DNA from: Haloplanus sp. GDY1 | GTDB lineage: Archaea > Halobacteriota > Halobacteria > Halobacteriales > Haloferacaceae | Reading direction: 5' to 3' | Assembly (NCBI RefSeq): GCF_023703775.1 | Contig: NZ_CP098514.1 | Span: 434,001 to 498,000 of the forward strand | Length of the DNA: 64,000 nt | Shown here: one piece after another, positions 34,269 to 42,799 of the stretch | How positions within the stretch are numbered: the stretch's first letter is position 1 | Layout: each line of letters opens with the position of its first letter | Translations under genes and position numbers: made by a program | Notes under the pieces: generated by a model | The model's database searches: none | Seen by the model: the letters and a program-made list of their open reading frames with translations, nothing else | What the model was told of the DNA's origin: nothing

Positions 34269-35746
34269 ACGACCCGCTCACCCACCGGGTCGACGTGCGT
34301 CCGGACGCGACGGCGCTGATCGACGCCGACGCCGACGAGCGGTGGACGGTCGCCGACCTCGATACCGCAGTGGACCGAACCGCCGGCCGACTCGCGGCCC
34401 TCGGCGTCCGCGCAGGCGACCGACTCGGGGTCGTCCTCCCGACCGGTCCGGCGACCGTCCGGGTGATCCACGCGGCGATCCGGCTGGGCGCCACGCTCGT
34501 CCCCCTCGATCCCCGACTCACGCCCGACGAACTCGCCGACCGACTGGAGCGGGCCGAGGTGACGACGCTCGTCTGTGACGCCTCGACGGCGACCGCGGCG
34601 GTCGAGGCGGCCGACGGGTCGTCGTCCGTGCCCGTCGTCTCGGTCGACGGCGACGCGGACGGCGGGGCCGCCCTCGACGCGCGCTCGCCCGACCCGGTCG
34701 TCCCGCACGACTGGCGGCGCGACGCGACGGTTGTCGTCCCCTTCACCTCCGGGACGACGGGCGATCCGAAGGGGGTGCGGCTGACCCTCGGCAACCTCCT
34801 CGCGAGCGCCGTCGCCTCCGCGTTCCGCCTCGGTCTCGACCGCGCGGAGACGTGGCACGTCGCGCTCCCGCTCCACCACGTCGGCGGGTTCACGCCCGTC
34901 TTCCGGGGACCGCTGTACGGCATGACGGTCGTCCTCCGGGCGTCGTTCGACGCCGACGCCGTCGCCGCCGACTTCGACCGCTACGACGTGACGGCCACGT
35001 CGCTGGTGCCGACGACCCTCTCCCGCCTGCTCGACGCGACGGAGGGATCGCTCGGGGAGTCCCTGCGGGCAGTCCTGCTCGGCGGCGCGCCGGCGACCGA
35101 GTCGCTCCTCGACCGATCCGCGGCGCGCGACGTGCCGGTCTGTCCCACCTACGGCATGACGGAGACGGCCTCACAGGTCGCGACGGCCACCCCCGAGGAG
35201 GCGCGGGCGCACCCCGGCACCGTCGGCCGGCCGCTGTTCCGGACCGCGGTGACCGTCCGCGACGAGGCCGGCGACGAGCGCCCGAGCGGCGATCCCGGCG
35301 AACTCGTCGTCTCCGGGCCGACGGTGACGCCGGGCTACCTCGACGGTCGCGGCGACGCGTTCGGGCCCGACGGTCTCCGAACCGGCGACGTCGGCTATCG
35401 CGACGACGACGGACGCCTGTGGGTGATCGGCCGGGTCGACGACCTGATCGTCACGGGCGGCGAGAACGTCGCGCCCGCGGAGGTGGCCGACCGCCTCCGC
35501 GCTCACCCCGACGTGGCCGACGCGGCGGTCGTGGGCCTGCCGGACGAGGAGTGGGGCGAACGCGTCGCCGCGCTGGTCGTCCCGCGCGAGGGTGCGGCCC
35601 CCTCGGCCGACGCCCTCGACGCGCACTGCCGGACGCGACTGGCGGGGTACAAGGTGCCGCGGACGATCCGCTTCGCCGACGCGATCCCGCGGACCGACTC
35701 GGGGACGGTGCGCCGGGAGGCGGTGCGGGACCGGCTCCGCGACTAG
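34265..35746 (+). CDS. menE: o-Succinylbenzoate-CoA ligase (MenE)
   Basis: MenE makes OSB-CoA from o-succinylbenzoate, CoA and ATP in menaquinone synthesis. The 493-residue AMP-binding enzyme has VVPFTSGTTGDPKGV (P loop), HHVGGFTPVFR (the HHxGG motif common in MenE), LLGGAP, YGMTETASQ, the hinge VDDLIVTGGENVAPAEV, and a C-terminal Lys in GTVRREAV-type context. The start overlaps mce. No other men genes are in the window. It may act on another acid, but the HHVGG motif supports MenE. Confidence 0.82.
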   Translation: MNDPLTHRVDVRPDATALIDADADERWTVADLDTAVDRTAGRLAALGVRAGDRLGVVLPTGPATVRVIHAAIRLGATLVPLDPRLTPDELADRLERAEVTTLVCDASTATAAVEAADGSSSVPVVSVDGDADGGAALDARSPDPVVPHDWRRDATVVVPFTSGTTGDPKGVRLTLGNLLASAVASAFRLGLDRAETWHVALPLHHVGGFTPVFRGPLYGMTVVLRASFDADAVAADFDRYDVTATSLVPTTLSRLLDATEGSLGESLRAVLLGGAPATESLLDRSAARDVPVCPTYGMTETASQVATATPEEARAHPGTVGRPLFRTAVTVRDEAGDERPSGDPGELVVSGPTVTPGYLDGRGDAFGPDGLRTGDVGYRDDDGRLWVIGRVDDLIVTGGENVAPAEVADRLRAHPDVADAAVVGLPDEEWGERVAALVVPREGAAPSADALDAHCRTRLAGYKVPRTIRFADAIPRTDSGTVRREAVRDRLRD

Positions 35747-35770
35747 CCGGCGACGGAGCGGAGGGGCGGT

Positions 35771-38065
35771 TCAGTCGTCCTCGGGGAGGACGCGACTGGA
35801 GATGGCGCTCGATCCGGGCACGCTCGCGGGCATCGAGGTGTCACGGAGCGCGAACCGTTGTTTCACGGTGTCCCAGACGAAGACGGCGGTCCCGAGGATG
35901 AGGAGGGTGTCGCCGGGCAGGCGCGCCCAGAACAGCAGTTGGATCAGGTCGCGGTTGTAGAACGCCAGGCTCCGGGCGGCGTCGTAGTTGGCGGTGAAGG
36001 CGGTTTCGAGTTGCAGGAAGCCCACCGGGAGGACGGAGCCGAACACCATGATCGCGAGGCCGGCGTTCCAGAGCCAGAAGGCCCACTTCAGCCGCCTGGG
36101 GTTCCACTCCCCCGGCGCGACCGAGATGCGGAGCATGTAGGTGACCATGCCGAGCGCGAGCAAGCCGAAGGCGCCGAACATGGCCGCGTGGGCGTGGCCG
36201 ACCGTCAGGTAGGTGCCGTGCTCGTAGTAGTTGATGATCGGGAGGTTGATGAAGAAGCCGAGTACGCCGGCGCCGACGAAGTTCCAGACGCCCGACGCGA
36301 TGATGAACGCGAAGGGCAGCGAGTAGGGGAACGACTCGCCGGCGGTGGCGAGCGCGCGGTACTCGTTGAGCGCCTCGAAGAGGATGAGCACGAGCGGGAT
36401 GAGTTCGAGCGTCGAGAAGACGGAGCCGAAGGGGAGCCAGATGTCGGGCTGGCCGATCCACCAGTAGTGGTGGGAGACGCCGATGACGCCCGAGCCCATC
36501 ACGAACAGCGCCTCGAACATGACCGCCTTCTCGGCGGAGCGGCGCTTGAGCAGGTTCATCGACACCAGCGTGATGCCGACGATGGCGACGATGAAGAACT
36601 CGAAGGCGCCCTCGACCCACATGTGGACCACCCACCACCGCCAGAACTCGGTGACGACGATGTTGGTCTGGGGGGTGTAGAACAGCCCCGCCGTGAACAG
36701 CAGGGCGATGGAGCCGCCGGCATAGAGGATCATGTGTGCGAGGCCGAAGGGTTCCTCGCGGTCGAGCAGGGGCTTGAACCCGCGGGCGACGAGCCCCGCC
36801 CAGAGGACGAAGCCGGCGAGCAGGCCGACCTGCCAGAGGCGGCCCACCTCCAGATACTCCAGCCCCTCGTTGCCGATGATCCACCAGAGGTCGCCGTCGA
36901 TGTAGCCGTTGGCGCCGAGCCAGATGCCGGCGAAGCCGCCCACGACGACGACCAGCAGGGCGCCGATCAGCACGTGAACGTACCGCTTCTGGTTCGGGGG
37001 TTCCGTCCCCGTCAGGAGCGGCGGGAGGAAGAGGCCGGCGCCGAGCCACAGGGTGGCGATCCAGAGCACCCCGAGGTCGATGTGGTAGGTCTTCGCGAGC
37101 GCGAACGGCAGGAGGCTCAACACGTCGATCCCGAGGAGTTCGCCGACGCCGAAGAAGCCGTCGCGCTCGACGTAGTAGTGGGCCAGCAACCCGCCGAGCA
37201 ACACCTGTCCGAGGAAAAGCGCCGCCCCGATGGGGATGAAGCGGGTCGCCGCCCGCTGACTCGGCAGGAGGTCGATGTCGTCGGGGTGGGGGATCGACAC
37301 TCCCTCGGTCTCCGGTTCGGGGAGTTCGACCGACTTGTAGAGCCAGACGCCGATCCCCGCCCCGGCGACGAGCAACACCATGGCGATCACGCTCCAGGTC
37401 ATCGTCCCCGCGGTCGGTTCGTTGCCGGCGAGGGGGGCGTAGGGCCAGTCGTTGGTGTAGGTGTGATCCGTCCCCGGCCGTTCGGTGTGGGAGATCCACG
37501 CCGTCCAGAGGGCGAAGTCGGCGAAGGCCCGTGCCTCGTCGGCGGATTCGATGGTGCCCGCCGGGAGCCCGTGTTCGCGACTCCCCTCGTGGTACCGCTC
37601 GACGTAGTCCGCACGCACCTGCCGGTGGGCGTACGCCTCCGCCGCGGAGTACTCCACCGGCGCAGTCGTGTCCGTGGAGGCGAGGTCCGCCTCCACGAGG
37701 CGGTCGACCGCGGCCTGTTCGGCCCCGGTCAGCGCGTCGTAGTCGCTGCCGTAGCGTTGCTCCGCGTAGTAGCCCTGCATGTACCGGATCTTCCGGTCCA
37801 GCGCGTCCGCGGTGTAGTCGCTGCCGAAGTACGCGCCGTTGCCGAGGATCGATCCGTGGTTCATCAGCGCGTCGGACTGGAAGACGGTCTTACCCTCGCG
37901 GATCGCGTCACCGGTCGCGACCGTCTCGCCGTCCGGGCCGACGAACTCCTGTGGGATGGGCGGGGCCTGCTGGTAGGAGTACCAGGCCCCCGCGCCCATC
38001 ACGACGAGGTTGCCGACGAACACGACGAGCAGCAGTTTCGCGAGCGTCTGTCTGCGTACCTTCAT
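35771..38065 (-). CDS. norZ: Quinol-dependent nitric oxide reductase (qNOR)
   Basis: This enzyme reduces two NO to N2O using quinol. The 764-residue protein is the fused type. Residues about 1-215 form an N-terminal helix and an extracytoplasmic cytochrome-c-like domain without a haem CxxCH motif. About 13 membrane helices follow with the NorB core: VVHMWVEGAFEFF (with the essential Glu), VIGVSHHYWWIG and YLTVGHAHAAMFG (haem and FeB His ligands). The start ATG 38065 fits a TM signal anchor. It is divergent from the HTH gene with two palindromes between them. Confidence 0.93.
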   Translation of the reverse strand: MKVRRQTLAKLLLVVFVGNLVVMGAGAWYSYQQAPPIPQEFVGPDGETVATGDAIREGKTVFQSDALMNHGSILGNGAYFGSDYTADALDRKIRYMQGYYAEQRYGSDYDALTGAEQAAVDRLVEADLASTDTTAPVEYSAAEAYAHRQVRADYVERYHEGSREHGLPAGTIESADEARAFADFALWTAWISHTERPGTDHTYTNDWPYAPLAGNEPTAGTMTWSVIAMVLLVAGAGIGVWLYKSVELPEPETEGVSIPHPDDIDLLPSQRAATRFIPIGAALFLGQVLLGGLLAHYYVERDGFFGVGELLGIDVLSLLPFALAKTYHIDLGVLWIATLWLGAGLFLPPLLTGTEPPNQKRYVHVLIGALLVVVVGGFAGIWLGANGYIDGDLWWIIGNEGLEYLEVGRLWQVGLLAGFVLWAGLVARGFKPLLDREEPFGLAHMILYAGGSIALLFTAGLFYTPQTNIVVTEFWRWWVVHMWVEGAFEFFIVAIVGITLVSMNLLKRRSAEKAVMFEALFVMGSGVIGVSHHYWWIGQPDIWLPFGSVFSTLELIPLVLILFEALNEYRALATAGESFPYSLPFAFIIASGVWNFVGAGVLGFFINLPIINYYEHGTYLTVGHAHAAMFGAFGLLALGMVTYMLRISVAPGEWNPRRLKWAFWLWNAGLAIMVFGSVLPVGFLQLETAFTANYDAARSLAFYNRDLIQLLFWARLPGDTLLILGTAVFVWDTVKQRFALRDTSMPASVPGSSAISSRVLPEDD

Positions 38066-38106
38066 CACGTTCCGAGGTTCGGCCCGGCGTCGTGTTGGGC
38101 GTTGGT

Positions 38107-38120
38107 CCGAACATATTCGG
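38107..38120. promoter_or_regulatory. Operator-like palindrome 1 (CCGAACATATTCGG)
   Basis: CCGAAC-AT-ATTCGG is a near-perfect inverted repeat in the norZ/HTH divergent promoter. A second copy with the same consensus lies 53 bp away, about five helical turns. It sits 42 bases upstream of the norZ ATG. Confidence 0.7.
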
Positions 38121-38159
38121 GTCCGTTCCCGGGATCTGGGGACCTTCCGGCGACTGAAT

Positions 38160-38173
38160 CCGAACGTGTTCGG
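38160..38173. promoter_or_regulatory. Operator-like palindrome 2 (CCGAACGTGTTCGG)
   Basis: CCGAAC-GT-GTTCGG is a perfect inverted repeat, next to a TAAATC box for the HTH gene. It shares the consensus CCGAACRTRTTCGG with palindrome 1. It resembles the CGAAC/GTTCG half-sites reported for haloarchaeal anaerobic regulators, but the spacing here is two bases. Confidence 0.75.
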
Positions 38174-38216
38174 GTAAATCCCCGTGGCGGTGGACGGCGT
38201 CCGTCCGCCTAGGGTC

Positions 38217-38882
38217 ATGCCATACGCCAAGCTCACCATCGACCTGCCGTCGGCCATCTGGATCGGCGAGCTCTCGCGGGAGTTCCCGTCGACGACGTTC
38301 CGGGTCCTCTCGGCGGTGCCCTCGGGGGACGCCGGCTTCGGCCTGCTGGAGATCGAGAGCGAGGAGATGCCCGCCGTCCTCGACGGGTTGGAGGACCGGG
38401 CGGGGATCGACTCGGTGCAGCTGATGCAGCGCACCGACGACACCGCCATCGTCCAGTTCGAGACGAGCGAACCGCTCCTCCTGCTGTCGATTCGGGAGTC
38501 GGGGGCGCCACTCGAACTGCCGCTGACGATCCGGGACGGACAGGCGGTCGTCGAACTCACGGCCTCGCGGGACCGCCTCTCGGCGTTCGGCCAGCAACTG
38601 GAGACGTTCGGCATGTCCTACACCCTCAACCGGGTGTACGACGCCTCGGAGCCGCCGGACCTGCTCACCGACCAGCAGCGGCGGCTGCTGGTGACGGCCG
38701 TCGAGATGGGGTACTACGACACGCCGCGGGAGAGCACGCTGACCGAGGTGGCCGACGAGGCCGACCTGGCGAAGTCGACGGCGAGCGTCACGCTCCACCG
38801 TGCCGAGGAGCGCGTGATCAAGGAGTTCGTCGCCGACCGACTGGACGTGGCGCTCGACGAGTCGCCGCGGGCCGTGAGCTAG
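38217..38882 (+). CDS. HTH-10 (Bat-like) transcriptional regulator
   Basis: This 221-residue protein has a C-terminal Bat-type HTH-10 domain (LTDQQRRLLVTAVEMGYYDTPRE, then TLTEVADEADLAKSTASVTLHRAEERVI). Its N-terminal half has two strand-rich sensor-like repeats. Divergent placement from norZ with shared palindromes suggests it controls NO reductase. Unlike NarO-type anaerobic regulators, this protein contains no cysteine at all, so it cannot hold an Fe-S cluster by cysteine ligands. Its stop overlaps the convergent stop (CTAG). Confidence 0.85.
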   Translation: MPYAKLTIDLPSAIWIGELSREFPSTTFRVLSAVPSGDAGFGLLEIESEEMPAVLDGLEDRAGIDSVQLMQRTDDTAIVQFETSEPLLLLSIRESGAPLELPLTIRDGQAVVELTASRDRLSAFGQQLETFGMSYTLNRVYDASEPPDLLTDQQRRLLVTAVEMGYYDTPRESTLTEVADEADLAKSTASVTLHRAEERVIKEFVADRLDVALDESPRAVS

Positions 38883-39205
38883 AAGGGGAGCATCGCCCGG
38901 AGCCGCCCGAGCAGGCTGCCGCTCGCCGACACGCGGTACTCCTCGAAGACGGGGTGGAGCAGGTCGAGGAGTTCCTGTTCGGACTCGAAGGTCCGCTTCG
39001 GGAGCGCCTCCATCGCCTCCGAGAGCGCGACGCTGTTGCCCGAGGCGTCGTACGGCACGGCCGGGTCGCCGAGGGCGCGGACGACCTCCTCCCTGGTGGC
39101 CGGGTACTCGATGTCCGCCCCGTCGAGGTGGCCGACCAGTGCGGCGATGCCGAACTCGACCGCATCCGGTGACGACGTGTCCTGCTGTGGCGGCCTGGCT
39201 GCCAT
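38879..39205 (-). CDS. DUF5789-family small protein
   Basis: This 108-residue protein matches the haloarchaeal DUF5789 pattern: VEFGIAALVGHLDGADIEYPATREEVVRALGD, then NSVALSEAMEALPKRTFESEQELLDLLH. It is probably a small helical domain. The start ATG 39205 gives MAARPPQQD. Function unknown. It lies tail-to-tail with the Bat-like regulator gene. Confidence 0.78.
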   Translation of the reverse strand: MAARPPQQDTSSPDAVEFGIAALVGHLDGADIEYPATREEVVRALGDPAVPYDASGNSVALSEAMEALPKRTFESEQELLDLLHPVFEEYRVSASGSLLGRLRAMLPF

Positions 39206-39289
39206 TACCGGGCCTTGTCGGCGCACCACTAAAAACGACCGCCCTTCGGATCGCGACGGGTATATCCCGCCGGCACCCGTGGCACCGCT

Positions 39290-39499
39290 ATGACCGAGTA
39301 CACGACGGTTTCCATCCCGAAGGAACTCGGCGACCGCGTCGAGGAGACCATCGAGGGCACCAGCTTCTCCAGCACGAGCGACCTGGTTCGCTTTCTCCTC
39401 CGGAGCATCGTCATCCAGCACCAGCGCCGCGGCGAACTGACCGAGGCGGAGTTCGAGGAGATCGCCGACCAGTTGGCCGACCTCGGCTACCTCGACTGA
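39290..39499 (+). CDS. Ribbon-helix-helix (CopG-like) DNA-binding protein
   Basis: This 69-residue protein starts MTEYTTVSIPKELGDRVEE, a ribbon-helix-helix strand and helix, then a second helix STSDLVRFLLRSIVIQHQ and an acidic tail. It probably binds DNA as a dimer. It resembles the small haloarchaeal RHH regulators related to CdrS, but the orthologue cannot be decided. The TATATCCC box near 39262 predicts a leaderless start. The target is unknown. Confidence 0.8.
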   Translation: MTEYTTVSIPKELGDRVEETIEGTSFSSTSDLVRFLLRSIVIQHQRRGELTEAEFEEIADQLADLGYLD

Positions 39500-39516
39500 G
39501 CGTCCACCCGACCTCG

Positions 39517-39616
39517 GCTTCCCGACTGCCCGGCTCCCCCGACTGCCCGGCTTCCCGACTGCCCGGCTCCCCCGACTGCCCGGCTCCCCCGACTGCCCGG
39601 CTACCCCGACTGCCCG
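39517..39616. repeat. Six-copy 16/17-bp tandem repeat at the folD 3' end
   Basis: Units of GCTTCCCGACTGCCCG (16) and GCTCCCCCGACTGCCCG (17) run from 39517 to 39616. The last unit holds the final codons and stop of folD, read on the minus strand, so the array appears to have grown out of the gene's end. It lies in the gap between folD and the convergent RHH gene. Confidence 0.9.
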
Positions 39617-40482
39617 CCCACCTCGACGCCCGCCCCGGCGGCGCTGACCCGGACGACGTTGTCGAGCAGACAGGCCATCGTCAGCGGCCCGACCCCGCCG
39701 GGGACGGGCGTCACCGCCGCCGCCCGCTCCCCGACGCTCTCGGCGTCGACGTCGCCGACGACGCCTCCGTCGACCCGGTTGACGCTCACGTCCACGACCA
39801 CGACGCCGGGGGAGACCATCGAGCCGTCGATCAGTCCGGGCGTCCCCGCGGCGGTGACGAGGAGGTCGGCCGCGCGGGTCCGCTCGGCCAGGTCCCGGGT
39901 CCGCGAGTGACAGACGGTGACCGTGGCGTCGCGCCGACAGCACAGGTGCGCGAGGGGGACGCCGATGGCCGTCCCGCGGCCGACGACGACGGCGTCCCGT
40001 CCGGCGACCGTCACGTCGTGGGCGTCGAGCAACCGATCGACCGCACGGGACGTCACCGGGCGCACGCGCGGATCGCCCGCGACCAGTCGCCCGACGTTCT
40101 CCGGGTGGAAGCAGTCCACGTCCTTCTCGGGGGGGACGCGCCGTCGCACCTCGCTCTCGTCGACGTGATCCGGGAGGGGAATCTGGACGAACAGCGCGGT
40201 CACCGCCGGGTCCGCGCCGAGGTCGGCGACGGTTCGGTAGACCCGCTCCGCGGGCGCGTCGGGCGGGAGGTCGACCCGGCGGCTGTCGATCCCGACCTCC
40301 GAACACAGGTCGTGTTTCCGGTCCATGAACGCCCGATCCGCGGGGTCGTCGCTCACGAGGACCGTCGCCAGGGACGGATCGACGCCCGCCGCCCGGCAGT
40401 CGTCCAGGCGGTCGAGCGCGGCCTCCCGGAGGGCGTCCGCGGGACCGCGGCCGGCGAGTCGTCGGGGCTCGGACACGGTCAC
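39601..40482 (-). CDS. folD: Methylenetetrahydrofolate dehydrogenase/cyclohydrolase FolD
   Basis: FolD interconverts methylene-, methenyl- and formyl-tetrahydrofolate with NADP. The 293-residue protein has the catalytic Lys segment FMDRKHDLC (about residue 54), VQIPLPDHV, the NADP-binding VVGRGTAIGVPLAHL and the end motif PGGVGPLTMACLLDN. The start GTG 40482 overlaps the stop of the upstream gene (GTGA), so it is the last gene of a three-gene operon with overlaps throughout. Confidence 0.9.
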   Translation of the reverse strand: MTVSEPRRLAGRGPADALREAALDRLDDCRAAGVDPSLATVLVSDDPADRAFMDRKHDLCSEVGIDSRRVDLPPDAPAERVYRTVADLGADPAVTALFVQIPLPDHVDESEVRRRVPPEKDVDCFHPENVGRLVAGDPRVRPVTSRAVDRLLDAHDVTVAGRDAVVVGRGTAIGVPLAHLCCRRDATVTVCHSRTRDLAERTRAADLLVTAAGTPGLIDGSMVSPGVVVVDVSVNRVDGGVVGDVDAESVGERAAAVTPVPGGVGPLTMACLLDNVVRVSAAGAGVEVGGQSG

Positions 40483-40916
40483 TCGGGGACGGATTCGGCG
40501 GGCGGTTCGGCGTCGACCACCGTCAGCGGGAGACGTCGGCCCCGGCGGTCGAAGGCGAGCAACTCCTCCCACGGCGGCACCGCGAGCAACACGACGCCGG
40601 CCAGGTCGTCGCGGCGGGTGAGTTCCGCCGGCCCCTGGGGGTGGGTGAGAAAACGGGCCCGCCCCCGACCGGCGGGCGTACCGAGGTCGACGCCGAACAC
40701 GTCGCTGACGGCCCGGCCCGCCGCGGGGAGGTAGACGTGGCTGAGGATCGGCGTCTCCGGGTCGACGCCCAGATCCGTCTCGAACTCCCCGGCCGGCGTC
40801 GCGTCGAGGACGGCGTTCACCCGCGAGGGCTCGGCGTCGACGGCGCGTTCGAGCAGCATCTCGACGAGGCCACGGGTCGCGTACACCGGGACCCCGTCGG
40901 CGTCCGCGCGGGTCAC
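40479..40916 (-). CDS. Conserved-looking protein of unknown function in the folD operon
   Basis: This 145-residue protein has a helix near LVEMLLERAVDAEPSRVNAV, then FETDLGVDPETPILSHVYLPAAGRAVSDVFGVDLG and strands around DDLAGVVLLAVPPWEELLAF. No catalytic motif recognised. GTGA overlaps at both ends (with the upstream degenerate MBL gene and with folD) show tight co-translation. A role linked to folate metabolism is possible but unproven. Confidence 0.65.
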   Translation of the reverse strand: MTRADADGVPVYATRGLVEMLLERAVDAEPSRVNAVLDATPAGEFETDLGVDPETPILSHVYLPAAGRAVSDVFGVDLGTPAGRGRARFLTHPQGPAELTRRDDLAGVVLLAVPPWEELLAFDRRGRRLPLTVVDAEPPAESVPE

Positions 40917-41590
40917 CCCAGCACCATCTCGCGGATCATCTTCGCGTACGCGGCGGGCAGTCGGCGGCGGGCACCGTCGAGGGCGTCCCTGAGCGCGGCG
41001 GTCGCGTCCTCGAAGACGCCCTCGCCGTGGCCGACGAGAATCCGCTCCGGCGAGAGGTCGCCCAGCGCCCGCCGCGGCGGGACGGGGCGAAGCATGGGAT
41101 GGACGCCGAGACGTTCCGACCCGGCGCGGAAGAAGGAGGCGGTGCCGACCGCCTCGGGCACCAGGAGCGTGTCGTCGGTGTGGAGCGCGGCCTCCTGCCA
41201 CGGCGGGAGCGAGGCGTCGCGGACCCGCCGGACGCGGTAGCCCGAGTCGCCGAGTTCGGATCCGAAGCGCTCGACCGGCGCGTCGACGTCCGACGCCACC
41301 CCCTCCATCCACTCGGGGACGTACACCGGCACGTCGTGTCGGGTCGCGACCGCCCCGGCGTCGCGTTCGTGTCGGTCGAGACAGATCGCGACCCCGACGA
41401 CGTCGCCCAGGTCCGCGAGCAGGTCGTCCACGCCCGGCGCGTCGACCGGGTCGATCACCCACACCTCGTCGTCGGCGGCGAGGGCGTGGCTCGCCCGCTG
41501 CATCCGCTCGTCGGGATAGGCGATCCAGCCGACGCCGCCGTCCCAGCGGTCGATCTCCCGTACGTCCGCGCGACCGCCCTTCAGTGGCAT
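40913..41590 (-). CDS. Metallo-beta-lactamase-like protein without the zinc motif
   Basis: This 225-residue protein follows the MBL-fold order: DEVWVIDPVDAPGVDDLLADLG, then ICLDRHERDAGAVATRHDVPVYVPEW, then ERILVGHGEGVF near the end. The HxHxDH motif of active members is reduced to DRHERDAG, so it probably binds metal poorly or not at all. It is the first gene of an overlapping trio with folD. The role is unknown. Confidence 0.68.
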   Translation of the reverse strand: MPLKGGRADVREIDRWDGGVGWIAYPDERMQRASHALAADDEVWVIDPVDAPGVDDLLADLGDVVGVAICLDRHERDAGAVATRHDVPVYVPEWMEGVASDVDAPVERFGSELGDSGYRVRRVRDASLPPWQEAALHTDDTLLVPEAVGTASFFRAGSERLGVHPMLRPVPPRRALGDLSPERILVGHGEGVFEDATAALRDALDGARRRLPAAYAKMIREMVLG

Positions 41591-41709
41591 ACCGACCCCT
41601 GGGTCGGGACGCGCATAAACCCTCGATCCGCGGGGCCGGGCGACCGTCGTCCCGCGACGGGGCAGGGCACGGGACGGGAGTTAACCCCTCCCCGCCCCTA
41701 TCGGGCTCC

Positions 41710-42411
41710 GTGCTCACCCGACTGTCCCACCTGGCGTTGGAGGTGACCGACCTCGACGCGGCCCGCGGGTTCTACGCCGATCGGTTCGGCCTGACTCCCG
41801 TCGCGGCGTCGGACCGGGAGGTGGTCCTCCCGGTCGGCGAGACGGACCTGTGCCTGCGGCGGCCGGACGGCCTCCCGCGGGGCGGCCTCCACACGCACTT
41901 CGCGTTCTCGGCTGCCCCGGGAACGGGTGACGGGTGGCGAGCGCGACTGGCCGACCTCGACCCCGAGACGGCGACCTTCGGGGACGTCGAGTCGCTGTAC
42001 GTCTACGATCCGGACGGCAACTGCGTCGAGGTCGGTGGGCTCGATCCGGCCGACGGGGACGGGACGGAGGCCGACCCCGGCCCGCCGACGGGGATCTTCG
42101 AGGTGGTCCTGGAGGTGGCCGCCCTCGACGCGGCGGTCGAGCGGTTCGAGGCGCTCGGCTTCGACCCGGTCGACCGCGGGTCGGCGCGCCGGCGGATGCG
42201 GCTCCGGGGGCCGATGGACCTCGAACTCTGGGAGCCACACCTGGGGATCGCGGACGCCCGCGGGGGCGTCCACGTCGACCTGGGGTTCGAGACGGCCGAT
42301 CCCGACGCGGCGGCCGCGGCGCTGGCGCCGTGGACGGCCGAACGGGTCGCCCTCGACGACGGGGTTCGGGTTCGCGACGCCGACGGCCACTGGCTCACGT
42401 TCCGGCGTTAG
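41710..42411 (+). CDS. Double-domain VOC/glyoxalase-like protein
   Basis: This 233-residue protein contains two VOC domains. The first (residues about 1-115) has LSHLALEVTDLDAARGFYADRFGL and YVYDPDGNCVEVGG. The second (about 128-230) has GIFEVVLEVAALDAAVERFEALGF and VRVRDADGHWLTFRR. Two-domain VOC proteins include catechol dioxygenases and dioxygenase-like or binding proteins. Few metal ligands remain in the second half. The start is GTG, 120 bases from the divergent MBL-like gene. Substrate unknown. Confidence 0.8.
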   Translation: MLTRLSHLALEVTDLDAARGFYADRFGLTPVAASDREVVLPVGETDLCLRRPDGLPRGGLHTHFAFSAAPGTGDGWRARLADLDPETATFGDVESLYVYDPDGNCVEVGGLDPADGDGTEADPGPPTGIFEVVLEVAALDAAVERFEALGFDPVDRGSARRRMRLRGPMDLELWEPHLGIADARGGVHVDLGFETADPDAAAAALAPWTAERVALDDGVRVRDADGHWLTFRR

Positions 42412-42701
42412 GAGAGTCGGTCGGTGTCGATGCCGACGCCGGGCGGCGTCACGACGAGGAAGCCACGGAAGCGCATCAGCGTCCCGCCGGCGTCCCTGAC
42501 CTCGCGGGCGAAGCCGGCGGCGAGGCGGTTCAGATCCCCCTCGACGTTCAACACGAGGATCTTGCCGGCCTCGACGGCCCCGATCCACTCGTCGGGGTCG
42601 GTGCCCCCGTCGAGGACGCCGAGGACGACCTCGGACCCGCCGTCGTCACCGCCCTCCAGTTGCTCCTCCGCGTTCCGGAGGTCGAGGTCGAACTCGCTCA
42701 T
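42408..42701 (-). CDS. DUF5779-family small protein
   Basis: This 97-residue protein matches the haloarchaeal DUF5779 family as I remember it: MSEFDLDLRNAEEQLE, then VVLGVLDGGTDPDEWI, then ILVLNVEGDLNRLAAGFAREV and FLVVTPPGVGIDTDRLS. It is a small alpha/beta protein of no known function. Its stop overlaps that of the VOC gene (TTAG). Confidence 0.78.
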   Translation of the reverse strand: MSEFDLDLRNAEEQLEGGDDGGSEVVLGVLDGGTDPDEWIGAVEAGKILVLNVEGDLNRLAAGFAREVRDAGGTLMRFRGFLVVTPPGVGIDTDRLS

Positions 42702-42799
42702 GGCTCTACGCTCGTGGGGCCGAGAGAAAAGCGTTCGGGCGTCCTCCGGGTCCCGCTCGCCGACGTCCGCCGGGCGGATGGCGGGACACCGGCGGCGAC

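Noticed and set aside
35841-38212. 784-codon plus-strand ORF opposite norZ
   Set aside because: It is a shadow of the nitric oxide reductase gene, without its own domains or promoter.
39500-39620. CRISPR array
   Set aside because: Units are 16-17 bases in direct tandem with no spacers. It is a minisatellite.
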